Below, piece after piece: positions 1 through 15,392 of a stretch of 64,000 bases of DNA. How positions within the stretch are numbered: position 1 is the stretch's first letter; each line of letters begins with the position of its first letter. The notes below the pieces were generated by a model, which searched no databases, was not told the origin of the DNA, and saw only the letters and a program-made list of their open reading frames with translations. Source of the stretch: Palsa-461 sp963768185 (lineage in GTDB: Bacteria; Actinomycetota; Acidimicrobiia; Acidimicrobiales; RAAP-2). A program made the translations under genes and the position numbers. The stretch is taken from NCBI GenBank assembly GCA_963768185.1, contig CAVYGS010000005.1:310001-374000 (forward strand). The letters are read 5' to 3'.

Positions 1-1
1 G

Positions 2-334
2 ATCGGCAATGCGCTCGCACTCGGCTCGAGCCCGACGGTCACGACCGGCATCATCTCTGCGGAAGGTCGGACGATCACCGCCGAGGACGATTCGGGGAAC
101 ACCGAGACACTCCACGGGCTGTTGCAGACCGACGCCGCCATCAACCCCGGCAACTCGGGCGGCCCGCTGCTTGACTCGGCCGGTGACGTCATCGGGATGA
201 ACACCGCCGGTGCTGGTGGCGACTCCGACGGCACGAGCTCCCAGGACATCGGGTTCTCGATCCCGTCGAACGAAATCGTCGCCCTGCTCCCCTCGCTCGA
301 ACAAGGTGGGACCAGCTCGGGGACGATGGACTGA
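2..334 (+). CDS. HtrA/DegP-like serine protease, C-terminal part (5' truncated)
   Basis: Open from the window edge in frame 2, about 110 residues ending at TGA. It contains the chymotrypsin-fold active-site block around GNSGGPLLD (the Ser of GNSGG is the catalytic nucleophile), preceded by TDAAINP, which is diagnostic of HtrA/DegP trypsin-like proteases. These act outside the membrane on misfolded proteins. The protein stops soon after the protease core, at ...GTSSGTMD, so there is no room for a C-terminal PDZ domain. That is either a PDZ-less family member or loss of the domain. The His and Asp of the triad and any membrane anchor lie upstream of the window. Confidence 0.85.
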   Translation: MGNALALGSSPTVTTGIISAEGRTITAEDDSGNTETLHGLLQTDAAINPGNSGGPLLDSAGDVIGMNTAGAGGDSDGTSSQDIGFSIPSNEIVALLPSLEQGGTSSGTMD

Positions 335-434
335 CCAGCCAACCGATCGGCTCACCGGGGCGGCGAACTGCCGCCCCGGTGGCGCGTCCCAAGTGCGGTT
401 CGACCGAGTTGAATGCCACTGGGGCACAAACGGA

Positions 435-440
435 TACAAT
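435..440 (+). promoter_or_regulatory. Probable -10 element (TACAAT) of a leaderless toxin-antitoxin promoter
   Basis: TACAAT matches the actinobacterial -10 well and ends 7 bases before the ATG at 448, so transcription would begin at or next to the start codon. A possible -35 (TTGAAT, 409-414) is 20 bases upstream, which is long. Repression by the Xre-type antitoxin at this site is expected for the family but no operator repeat is obvious. Confidence 0.45.
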
Positions 441-447
441 CTGGGGC

Positions 448-1059
448 ATGTCCAACCTCCGATTACGGTCCGCTGAAGCCCCGTTTAGTGCCGCGGGGGT
501 CGCTGGTGAGGCCGCGCGGTTGCTCTGCAGGGCAGAAGCGTCGGGTATCTGGGAACCACAGGCCATCGTCACCAGCCTCAATGGGGCGGTGTTCAGCGAG
601 GCCCTCGGTGACATTGCGCAATGCGGTATCGCTGTGGGCCGAGCGATCGAGTGGCCGAACTATGCCGAGAAGGGACCAGAGGACTTTGCTGTTTGGATCC
701 GGGGGGTCCGCAGTGAACTCGATGAGTCCCCAATCCCCGAACGCGAGGTACCCAAGCTCCTCGAGGTGCTGGGGACAGAGCTGCGGGATCTCCTGGGCAT
801 TTCGCCCTCAGCTCTGCAGCGCTATCGCTCCGAGGATCGCGAGGTCCCCGACGACGTGGCTTGGAGAGGTCATGTGCTCGCTGGGATTGTCGGTGACCTG
901 GCGGGCTCCTACAACGACCGGGGAATCCGCGCCTGGTTCCACCGCCGGCGGCCCCAGCTCGGCGGCCGTTCGCCCACCGACATCTTGAGCGGAAAGTGGG
1001 ATCCCTTCAGCGACGAAGTCACCGCCGTGAGGGAGCTCGCTGAGTCACTCGTTGGTTGA
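448..1059 (+). CDS. Xre/MbcA/ParS-type antitoxin
   Basis: 203-residue antitoxin of a type II pair with the RES toxin 21 bases downstream. The middle region (LLGISPSALQRYRSED) looks like the helix-turn-helix part, and the C-terminal block GRSPTDIL...VRELAESL matches the toxin-binding DUF2384/MbcA-ParS region that plugs the RES active site. An upstream ATG at 379 is in frame, but the -10 at 435-440 favours the ATG at 448. In the family this protein binds its own promoter and neutralises the toxin. It is longer than the Mycobacterium MbcA antitoxin because of its N-terminal half (residues 1-110), whose role I cannot assign. Confidence 0.8.
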   Translation: MSNLRLRSAEAPFSAAGVAGEAARLLCRAEASGIWEPQAIVTSLNGAVFSEALGDIAQCGIAVGRAIEWPNYAEKGPEDFAVWIRGVRSELDESPIPEREVPKLLEVLGTELRDLLGISPSALQRYRSEDREVPDDVAWRGHVLAGIVGDLAGSYNDRGIRAWFHRRRPQLGGRSPTDILSGKWDPFSDEVTAVRELAESLVG

Positions 1060-1080
1060 CGAGCTGCATAGCTCAGCGCA

Positions 1081-1605
1081 ATGTCTTCGCGTTTCTACAG
1101 AGCATGCGATGTCCGGTTCCCGTTCGTGTGGACCAGCGACACACAACCGGCCACGCGCTGGCATGGCGCGGGTGAGGGACCATGCCACTACTTGACGACG
1201 ACACCAAAAGGTGCGTGGGCCGAGGTCATCCGACACGAGGCCATCACCGACCCCGATGATCTCGAGGATCTCGAGCGCGCTCTGTGGGAGGTCATCGGAC
1301 CGATGCCGACCGAGGCTCCGCCCTTGCCCGCAGCGGTCATGACTGGTGGCGTATCGACTTACCCTCGATGCCAAGCCGCGGCCCGCGCCATTCGGAACGC
1401 GGGCAACAAGGGCCTTGTGGCACCGTCCGCGGCCTTGCTGTCGGGTACTGCCGAGCTCCTCAGCGTTACCACTTCGGGCGACATCACGGAGAGCAGCATT
1501 TCTAGCCAGGTTGTCGTCCTATTCGCACCAATAGAGTTCGTCGGACTTCCGCTCGCCGAAGGTCACTGTGGCCCCGACGTCCTGCCGGACGTGCGTCCTC
1601 TCTAA
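1081..1605 (+). CDS. RES-domain toxin (MbcT-like NAD+-degrading)
   Basis: 174 residues, a single RES domain. The name-giving residues are visible: Arg in RFYR near the N-terminus, Glu in AWAEVIRHE at about residue 45, and Ser in APSAAL at about residue 118. Conserved HYLTTTPKGAW lies between. Family members such as MbcT break down NAD+ with an ADP-ribosyltransferase-like fold and kill or arrest the cell unless bound by the antitoxin encoded just upstream. Gene order antitoxin then toxin matches mbcAT. No clear Shine-Dalgarno precedes the ATG, so translation may be coupled to the antitoxin gene. All key residues are present, so the toxin is probably functional. Confidence 0.85.
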   Translation: MSSRFYRACDVRFPFVWTSDTQPATRWHGAGEGPCHYLTTTPKGAWAEVIRHEAITDPDDLEDLERALWEVIGPMPTEAPPLPAAVMTGGVSTYPRCQAAARAIRNAGNKGLVAPSAALLSGTAELLSVTTSGDITESSISSQVVVLFAPIEFVGLPLAEGHCGPDVLPDVRPL

Positions 1606-1755
1606 CGGCCCATCTCGATCAGACAATCCGTGCTAGCTGAATGCTTGCTGTCCGGCTAGACCCTGGATGTCAACAGGCGCGAACTCGACGTCATTCGCTG
1701 CGAACGACGATGTCACTACCCGCGATCTGGGCATGTCATCAGCAGCGATTGCACA

Positions 1756-6847
<5,092 letters not shown>

Positions 6848-6960
6848 CTGTTCCCTGCTCCCCTCTTCCCGGGCTCTCTAGTCCCTGGCCTTTGCGGTGG
6901 GCCGACGGCTCGACCGGACCGCTCTCTGAGCGCCCCGAGGGACCACGGAAACACCCTCAA

Positions 6961-7040
6961 CCACAACATATTGTGGTTGATTCCCCCATGAGGCACGAGA
7001 TGCTGGGGTCATTACAGCATTGTAGTTACACGGCTGTCAA
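6961..7040 (-). promoter_or_regulatory. nrdJ promoter with NrdR-box-like palindromes
   Basis: On the minus strand TTGACA (7035-7040), an 18-base spacer and TGTAAT (7011-7016) form a near-consensus promoter reading toward nrdJ. A palindrome CCACAACATATTGTGG (6961-6976) fits the NrdR box pattern acaCwAtATaTwGtgt at most positions and lies about 30 bases past the expected start site. A weaker palindrome ACTACAATGCTGTAAT (7011-7026) covers the -10. Their centres are 50 bases apart, near five helical turns. NrdR is the usual repressor of reductase genes in actinobacteria. Its binding here is inference. Confidence 0.6.
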
Positions 7041-7053
7041 CGACAGCCGTGTA
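7027..7053. repeat. Perfect 12-bp inverted repeat upstream of nrdJ
   Basis: TACACGGCTGTC, a three-base loop, then GACAGCCGTGTA. It covers the -35 hexamer of the nrdJ promoter on the minus strand and lies downstream of the methyltransferase gene ending at 7140. It could be an operator, or a terminator stem for that gene, though no T-run follows on the minus strand. Confidence 0.6.
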
Positions 7054-7139
7054 CGTCCGCCACGCGTCGGCCCAGGTAAGACGCATGTTCCGAGAACGGT
7101 GCGGAAAATGTCTCCGGGCAGGACCCGAGGTCGCTCCCC

Positions 7140-7721
7140 TCAGCTCCGGAGGAAGGATGCGGTGTACTCGAAACGGGGTCCTTGCCGGCCCTCCAGCCGG
7201 AATCCACATGGCTCCACCAGCGCCACGAGCTCGGCGATCCGGATGAAGTCGCTGTCGCGCCTCGACTCGCAGAAGACCAGGCGCCCCCCGGTTCGCACCA
7301 CCCGTGCCAGCTCCGCGATGCAGCGGCCGCGGTCAGGGACCTCGCCGAGCACCAGGATCACGACGGCGCCGTCGAAGGACGACGGAGCGAACGGAAGCCA
7401 GGCGGCGTCCCCTTGCACGCAGGCCGTCGCGTCGGGTCCCACCCTGGTCCGGGCGAGTTGCAACATCTCCGCCTGGAGATCGAAGGCGACGACCCGGCCC
7501 TCGGCCAGGGCCGCGACGAGCGCGGGCGTGAAGTAGCCCGGTCCGCAGCCGAGCTCGAGCACGAGGTCCCGGGGCCCCAAGCCCATCCGGGCGACGGTCC
7601 TCGTCGGTGACTGGACGATCCGCCGCGCCGGATTGAGCAGCGTCTTCGCGTGGTCGGCGGGAAACACCTTCCCCCGGCCGATCCCGAAGTCGCGCTGCGA
7701 GACGGGCCGAGGCTCTGGCAT
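7140..7721 (-). CDS. Class I SAM-dependent methyltransferase
   Basis: 193 residues. Motif I is VLELGCGPGYF at about residue 54, followed by an acidic residue at the end of strand 2 (VVAFDLQAEML) and the PFAPSSFDGAVV block typical of Methyltransf_11 (UbiE/small-molecule type). The N-terminus (HAKTLLNPARRIVQSP) resembles proteins annotated as UbiE-like or arsenite-like methyltransferases. No substrate can be assigned. The upstream secreted-protein gene ends one base before this start, so the two are probably co-transcribed. Confidence 0.85.
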   Translation of the reverse strand: MPEPRPVSQRDFGIGRGKVFPADHAKTLLNPARRIVQSPTRTVARMGLGPRDLVLELGCGPGYFTPALVAALAEGRVVAFDLQAEMLQLARTRVGPDATACVQGDAAWLPFAPSSFDGAVVILVLGEVPDRGRCIAELARVVRTGGRLVFCESRRDSDFIRIAELVALVEPCGFRLEGRQGPRFEYTASFLRS

Positions 7722-8258
7722 TCACGAAAGTGTGATGCCAAACGACAAGTGTCCGCCAACGATCAGTCGATAGCGCCCGGGCGGTGCCGGTCGCCCAGGG
7801 TCGGAGGAGGGATTCCAACCCCCAGCGGCGCGGAACGATGCGCCCGCTTGGACTTCTTCGTTGAACAACGCCGGGCAGTTGAACACCAGATCGCCCGGCC
7901 AGACGTCTCGGTGCTCGGCGTTCAAGATCTCGAGCGACAAGACGCCACAGGGTCCGAGCATCTGCGTCGAGGTAGGCGCCCGCCCGCCGTACGGGCACGG
8001 CGTTGGCCCCACGTTGTGCACGGTGGCCGAGACCATGAGGGTCTGGCCAGGGTGCAGGACCAGGCGGGACACCCGGACCGTCGCGAGCACGCTGGACGCG
8101 GGGCAACCGGACGAGCCGGAGAAGGAGAGCGAGACCGGCCCCGTCTCGACGAGCGCTCCCCCCCGGAGGCGGGCGGCGGCGGCCGGGCCGGCCAACAGAA
8201 CTGCCACCACGATCGCCGCCCCGACGAGGGATCCGACCGTACGGACGTTGATGCGCAT
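7722..8258 (-). CDS. Secreted protein of unknown function, beta-sandwich-like
   Basis: 178 residues starting MRINVRTVGS. A clear Sec signal peptide ends near AGPAAAA at about residue 29. The rest has four Cys (GCPAS, PCPYGG, GPCG, FNCP), which suggests two disulfides, and a run of alternating hydrophobic strands around HPGQTLMVSATVHNVG, reminiscent of immunoglobulin-like or BsuPI/DUF4232 domains. I cannot name the family. An ORF extension upstream to 8726 runs antisense over glpK and is not used. Start at the second of two nearby ATG codons because it gives a compact signal peptide. Confidence 0.65.
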   Translation of the reverse strand: MRINVRTVGSLVGAAIVVAVLLAGPAAAARLRGGALVETGPVSLSFSGSSGCPASSVLATVRVSRLVLHPGQTLMVSATVHNVGPTPCPYGGRAPTSTQMLGPCGVLSLEILNAEHRDVWPGDLVFNCPALFNEEVQAGASFRAAGGWNPSSDPGRPAPPGRYRLIVGGHLSFGITLS

Positions 8259-8348
8259 GCGAAGCACCCCTAGCTCAGAGACGCATGAGTGCACCCGGGG
8301 GTTGTCGCGTCTTCGGACACCCAGGATTCCACCGGGCCGAGGTCCTCT

Positions 8349-9853
<1,505 letters not shown>

Positions 9854-9857
<4 letters not shown>

Positions 9858-10553
9858 GAGGCGGAGGCCTGGGCCGGGCCCAGGTCGTCGACGTCGTCCC
9901 GGCTGACCAGCTCGTCGACGTACGGCCGCTCTGCGAGGGCGGCGATCTCGCGCATCAGGCGATCGGTGAACGCGCGAAGGCGTTCGGTCGAGGTCCGGCC
10001 GGTCTCGGCGTCGACCAGGCCCGCCGAGTCGAAGGTGATCGGCGGACCGAACCTGACGCGGACCGTCCGGAACGGCCGGAGCATGCGTGAGCCCCGGGGC
10101 TGGATGGCGTCGGTGCCGTCGATGCCTACCGGGACCACGGGCACCCCGCACTCGAGCGCGAGGCGCGCCACGCCGGTGCGCCCACGATGCACGTTGCCGT
10201 CGGTCGACCGGGTGCCCTCGGGGTAGAGGGCGACCAGCCCGCCCTCCTCGAGCACGCCGCGGGCGGTGGCGAGGGCCCGGGCGGCGGCGTCTCCCCCCGC
10301 GTTGAATCGGGATCTGCCCGAGCGCCCGGAAGAACCACGCCGTCTTCATCGAGTCGAAGTACTCCGCCTTGGCAAGGAAGGTCACACGACGTGGGATGAC
10401 CAGCGGGAGGAAGAGCGAGTCGCAGAAGGATTGGTGGTTGGCGGCGACCACAATGGCGCCCGAGCGAGGGACATGCTCCCGGCCCTCGACGCGCACGCGG
10501 AAGAGCAGCCGGAGCAGCGGCGTCAGGACCGTCTTCACGACCCAGTAGGCCAT
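9854..10553 (-). CDS. 1-acyl-sn-glycerol-3-phosphate acyltransferase (PlsC family), frameshifted
   Basis: Adds the second acyl chain to lysophosphatidate at the membrane. The N-terminal part from 10553 has a hydrophobic start (MAYWVVKTVLTPLLRLL) and the catalytic block NHQSFCD (NHx4D). The C-terminal part, in another frame from about 10290, has the substrate block LYPEGTRS. The frame changes at a run of six C (10293-10298). With five, the protein reads IQRGGDAAARALATARGVLEEGG and becomes 232 residues, the usual PlsC size. The run is therefore one base too long, by error or mutation. Stop codons of this gene and glpK interlock in CTAA. Confidence 0.85.
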
Positions 10554-10677
10554 CTGCCAACGGTACTCCCGGGCCTCCGGACGGGCCGGGGTGACCGAAA
10601 GACGGCCGGTGGTGGCAGCACCAGGGACGGACGATGGGTAGCCACCTTGGGCGTCGAGGCCGGTTGGCGCACACTGG

Positions 10678-13330
10678 GTGAATACCGATGGCTCCTCGGG
10701 TCCGCTTCCGTCAGGGACGCCCAGGTCCCGAAGCCCTGTCGTGAACTGGGCCGGGCGGGGCGTCGTCTGGATACGCCTGCGTGGCGCCCTCCGGACCCGT
10801 CGCGGGGGCTACCTGGCCCTCATCGTGATCATCGGCCTGCTGGGCGGCCTGGCCATGGGCTCGATCGCCGCGGCGCGACGGACCCAGTCCTCGTACCCGG
10901 TCTACTTCGCGAGCACTAACCCCTCGGACCTCAACGTCACCGTGTACGCGCCAGACGGCGGCCCGATCTCGTCGTCGGCCTCGAGGCGCCTCACGCGTGG
11001 GATCGCTGCGCTGCCCGGCGTCGCCCACGTCCGCACGGAAAGCTCCGTGCAGCTCGCGCCGTTGCACAAGAATGGCGCCGCCAACGTGAGCGACCTCGGG
11101 CTGGTGGTCGCGGTCAGCAGCCTCGACGGGTTGGAAACGGCCCAGGACCGCTTGACGTCGATCGCTGGTCACCTGGCCAATCCCCGCAGTCCCGACGAGA
11201 TCGAGGTCACGCAGTCCGCGGCGCGGCTGCTGAATCTCCATGCCGGCGAGCGGGTGCCGTTCGGACTGTTCACGCTCGCCCAGACGAGGAGCCCGGGAAT
11301 CGGCACCCCGAGCGTCCAACCCACGCGCTTCGTCCACGCCACCGTGGTCGCCATCGTCGACTTGAACTCGCAGGTCGTCCAGGACGACGTGGACCGCGCC
11401 TACGGCTTCATCTTCGTGACACCCGCCCTCCTGCGCGAGGCCATCGGGGTCGGTGCCGCCACGGGCCAGGCCCTCCTGTACGGCATCCAGGTCCGCGGCG
11501 GCGCCCACAACGTTCCCGCAGTCGAACGCCAGATCCTCAAGCTGGTACCGCCGGGCGCGACCTACAACTTCCACGTTGCGTCCCGCACGCTGGCGCAGGT
11601 CGAGCTGGCGATCAAACCGGAGTCGGTCGCGCTCGGGGGGTTTGGGGGCGATCGCTGCGCTCGTGTGCCTGGTGCTCGCCATCCAGGCGATGGCGAGGCA
11701 GCTGCGAGAGGGCGAGGGTGAGCGCCAGGTCTTGCGGTCGCTCGGAGCGGGCGCCCTGGTCAGCGCGACCGACGGCCTGCCTGGGATCCTCCTTGCCGTC
11801 GGCGCCGGGACACTGCTCGCGTTCGCCGTGGCGGTCGGATTGTCGCCGCTCGCCCCGCTCGGGCCGATCCGCCCGATCTATCCCGATCCCGGGGTGTCGT
11901 TCGACTGGACCGTGCTCGGCGTTGGGATCGCGGTCCTGATCGGCGTGCTCGCCGCAGCCGGGCTCGCCATCGCGCTGCGCGACGCCCCCTACCGGGTGCG
12001 GCGGCTTCGTGAGCGCCCACTGGTCGTCTCCCGGCTGGTCGGTCGCGCCGAAGCGGCCGGACTCTCGCCGACTGCGGTGATCGGGGCGCGCTTCGCCCTC
12101 GAACCCGGCCGCGGACGAACTGCGGTACCCGTCCGATCGGCGCTCCTCGGTTCGGTGCTGGCGGTCGTGACCGTGGTGGCGACCCTCACCTTCGCCAGCA
12201 GCCTCACCACCTTGGTGGCGACGCCCTCGCTGTACGGATGGAACTGGAGCTACGCGCTTAACCCCAGCATGGACGTCCCGCCGGCCACCCTCACCCAACT
12301 CGCCCGGGACCCCGACGTCGCGGCGTACACCGGCGTCGAGTACATCGTGGCCACCGTCGGCGGTCAGCAGGTTCCCGTCATCATCACGCTGCCGAACAAG
12401 GTGGGCCCGACGTCCACCGGTGGCGTCAACCCCGCCGTCGCACCTCCGATCCTCCACGGAACGGGCCTGGTGGCGAAGAACGACATCGTCATGGGCGCGG
12501 CAACGCTGGCTGCGCTCGACAAGCACATTGGCGACACCGTCACCGTGGGCTTCGGGAACCCGAGCGACGGTGCCCTCTACGCCCCGCCGAGGACGCTCCA
12601 TATTGTCGGCACGACCACGCTGCCGGCCGTCGGGTACGCGAGCTTCGTCCAGGACCACACCTCCATGGGCTACGGGGCGATGTTCGCGTTCGCCGCGCTC
12701 CCGAGGTCCTTCCAGTCGGCCGTCTCGGACCCGGACCCGAACCTCGACGGCCCCGGCCTTGTGTTCGTCCGTCTCAAGCCGGGGGTCAACGCGGCGGCCG
12801 GCCGCTCGAATCTGGCGGCGATCGCCCGGTCGGCGACGGAGCGCCTCAACCACGACCCGAACACCACCGGCAACTCGGTGTCCGTCCTCGGCGTGCAGCG
12901 CCCGGCCGAGATCGTCAACTACCGGAGCATCGGTTCGATCCCGGTCGTCCTCGCCGTCGGGTTGGCTGGCGGAGCGATCGTGGCCCTCGGCTTCGCGCTC
13001 TACGCGTCGGTCCGTCGTCGACGGCGGGACCTCGCGCTCTTGAAGGCGCTCGGCTTCGCCCCGGGACAACTGGCCCGGGCCGTCGCATGGCAGGCGACGA
13101 TCGCCGCGGTGATCGGCGTCGTGGTCGGGATCCCGCTCGGGATCATCGCGGGCCGGCTGCTCTGGGAGTCCTTCGCCGGCACCTTGTACGCGGTCCCTGA
13201 CCCGACGGTGCCGGTCGTCTCGGTGGTCCTGGTCGGCGTGGGCGCCCTGGTGTTCGCCAACCTCGTCGCGGCGCTGCCCGGCCGCAGCGCGGCACGGACG
13301 ACGACCGTCAGCCTGCTGAGCTCGGAGTGA
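10678..13330 (+). CDS. FtsX/MacB-type ABC transporter permease, frameshifted
   Basis: 883 residues once repaired. One transmembrane segment follows the N-terminus (YLALIVIIGLLGGLAMG), then a large extracellular region (residues 70-315), then FtsX-domain helices (GLGAIAALVCLVLAIQAM...), a second extracellular part, and a final FtsX core (VVLAVGLAGGAIVALGF, LALLKALGFAPGQLARAV, a conserved permease sequence). The frame breaks at six G (11635-11640). Five G give VALGGLGAIAALVC and an open frame to 13330. GTG start at 10678. Such permeases need an ABC ATPase, usually next door, but none is present on either side. Function could be lipid or lipoprotein export or envelope signalling, and cannot be narrowed. 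Confidence 0.85.
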
Positions 13331-13339
13331 GCGGGCCCG

Positions 13340-14548
13340 CTACGAGAGCCTGGTCAGGCTCCGCCGGAGGTTGCGCACGGCCTGGCCGATCCGCTTCTCG
13401 TTCTCGATCAGCGCGAACCGGACGTGGCCGTCACCGCCCGGCCCGAAGCCGACGCCCGGGGACACCGCCACCTCGGCCTCCCGCACCAGGAACTTGGAGA
13501 ACTCGAGCGAACCCATCTCGCGATAGGGCTCGGGGATCGGCGCCCAGACGAACATGGTCCCCTTCGGCGGCTCGAGGTGCCACCCGATCCGGTTGAGCCC
13601 GTCGCACAGCGCGTTGCGGCGCGCCTGGTAGGTCTCGTTGATCTCCTTGGGGTAGTCGGGCGCCTCGTTCAAAGCGACGATCCCGGCGATCTGGATCGGC
13701 TGGAAGGTTCCGTAGTCGAGATAGCTCTTCAGCTTGGTGAGCGCCTGGACGATCGCGGCGTTTCCGAGCATGAAGCCCAGCCGCCAGCCGGCCATCGAGA
13801 ACGACTTGGTCATCGTGTACAACTCGACGGCGACGTCCTTGGCCCCCGGGACCTGCAGGATCGAGGGCGGCACGTAGCCGTCGAAGGCGATGTCGGCGTA
13901 GGCGAAGTCGTGCACGAGGACGACGTCGTGCTCCTGGGCGAAGCGCACCAGGCGCTCCATGAACTCGAAGTCGACGCAGGCCGTCGTCGGGTTGTGCGGG
14001 AACGAGAGCACGATCACCCGCGGCTTGGGCCAGGCCGACTCCCACGTCTCCATCAACGAGTCGAAGAACGCGGCACCCGGGTTGGGGGCGCCCTCGCCAA
14101 CGTCGGTCGGACCGACCAGGCGCACCTGGCGCACGTCGGCCCCGGCAAAGAGCGGTGCATAGATGTGGATCGGGTACGAGGGCGAGGGCACGAGCGCGGT
14201 GTCGCCCGGGGCGACCAGCACCCACATGAGGTGCGACAGCCCCTCCTTGGCCCCGATGGTCGTCACCACCTCGGTGTCGGGGTCGATCTCGACCCCGAAG
14301 CGGTGCTGGTACCGGTTGGCGATCGCCTGGCGCAGCTTGGGGATGCCCCGCGAGGCCGAGTAGCGATGGTTCTTCGGGTTGTGGACCGCCTCGGCGAGCT
14401 TCTCCACCGCCACGTCCGGGGAGGGAAGATCCGGGTTCCCAAACCCGAGATCGATGACGTCGCGGCCTGCTCGCCGAATCTCGAGCTTCAGATCGTTGAT
14501 CGTGGCGAAGACATAGGGCGGAAGCCCATTGATTCGGCGGAACTCCAT
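13340..14548 (-). CDS. PLP-dependent class I/II aminotransferase (alanine/LL-DAP type)
   Basis: 402 residues from ATG 14548. Fold-type I features: INLGFGNPDLP-like opening (DLGFGNPDLPSP), RYSASRGIPKLR, GAKEGLSHLMW, PSPSYPIH, SFPHNPTTAC (Asn contacting PLP), VHDFAYADIAF (Asp and Tyr for the pyridine ring), the Schiff-base lysine in YTMTKSFSMAGWR, and VRFALIENEKRI with the carboxylate-binding Arg. Closest in feel to AlaC/AlaA and LL-diaminopimelate aminotransferases. The exact amino acid cannot be settled from sequence. Convergent with the FtsX permease, nine bases apart. The 121 bases before the start should hold its promoter. Confidence 0.9.
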   Translation of the reverse strand: MEFRRINGLPPYVFATINDLKLEIRRAGRDVIDLGFGNPDLPSPDVAVEKLAEAVHNPKNHRYSASRGIPKLRQAIANRYQHRFGVEIDPDTEVVTTIGAKEGLSHLMWVLVAPGDTALVPSPSYPIHIYAPLFAGADVRQVRLVGPTDVGEGAPNPGAAFFDSLMETWESAWPKPRVIVLSFPHNPTTACVDFEFMERLVRFAQEHDVVLVHDFAYADIAFDGYVPPSILQVPGAKDVAVELYTMTKSFSMAGWRLGFMLGNAAIVQALTKLKSYLDYGTFQPIQIAGIVALNEAPDYPKEINETYQARRNALCDGLNRIGWHLEPPKGTMFVWAPIPEPYREMGSLEFSKFLVREAEVAVSPGVGFGPGGDGHVRFALIENEKRIGQAVRNLRRSLTRLS

Positions 14549-14669
14549 GGATCCAAGGGTACCCGGCGCCCACCCGCCCTCCGGGAGACTCCCTCCCTCT
14601 CGCCGGGACCATTGCGCAGTTCCCCGACGGCAGCAGCCCTCGCCGCCGTCGACTCGACCGAATGCGTGT

Positions 14670-15392
14670 TCAACCCAGCGAGCGCGCCACGTCGGCGAGC
14701 CCAGCCAGATCGACCGGCCATCCAAAGACCGTCCAGGTCGCCCCGGCGTTGGCGAACGACTCGACGATCGCCTTGAGCGCGCTCTTGTCCACCTGCCCGC
14801 TGTCGCCGTCGGGATCCGCCATGCCACCCCAGGTGACCGGCCCACGGACCCCCTGTTCGGCGACCCGATCGAACGATGCCTGCCAGAAGTTGGGGATCGC
14901 TCCGACGTCCTCGGCCACCGCGATGGTGGGTCGGGCGAGCCCACCCACCCAGACCTCGAGGCCGCCGGCAAGCAGCGAGGACGCACAGGTGCGCACCATC
15001 TCGCGCCGATCGGCGGCGGCGCCGATCACGAGGCCATAGGCGCGGTTCTCGTTGAAGCTCAGCTGGTCCCCCGTCCCGATGGCGGCGATCACACGACCGG
15101 GCGCCAGGCGGTCCAGCGCCATGAACTCCGACACGAGCACCTCTGCGGGGGTCACCCCGACGCGGGCGACGAGGGTCCCCAGGCACAGCCTGGAAGTCCG
15201 CGCCGCGATCGCCCCGAGCAGCGGGAACGGGGCCAGCGCCGGGCGATCCGGACGGCCCATCGGCCACAGGTGGTCGTAGACGAACACGCCGTCGACCCCG
15301 AGTCGCTCGGCCTCGACGGCCAGCGCAATGGCGTCGGACGGCGAGTCCCGGAACGTCGGCACCATGACGCCGACGCGCGGTGGCGGACTCAC
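14670..15392 (-). CDS. LLM-class (probably F420-dependent) oxidoreductase
   Basis: 240 residues with GTG start, overlapping the stop of the upstream ROK gene by four bases (GTGA). Luciferase-like barrel pattern: ALAVEAERLGVDGVFVYDHLW at residues 21-41, LGTLVARVGVTP, and FMALDRLAPGRVIAAIGTGD. Related actinobacterial proteins use coenzyme F420 for hydride transfer. It is shorter than most family members (about 300), and the usual C-terminal substrate-covering part is reduced. Substrate unknown. Last gene of the minus-strand run that begins at 20215. Confidence 0.83.
   Translation of the reverse strand: MSPPPRVGVMVPTFRDSPSDAIALAVEAERLGVDGVFVYDHLWPMGRPDRPALAPFPLLGAIAARTSRLCLGTLVARVGVTPAEVLVSEFMALDRLAPGRVIAAIGTGDQLSFNENRAYGLVIGAAADRREMVRTCASSLLAGGLEVWVGGLARPTIAVAEDVGAIPNFWQASFDRVAEQGVRGPVTWGGMADPDGDSGQVDKSALKAIVESFANAGATWTVFGWPVDLAGLADVARSLG

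Noticed and set aside
11612..13069. Minus-strand open frame of 485 codons over the FtsX permease
   Set aside because: Arg/Glu/Gly-rich shadow of a repaired permease gene.
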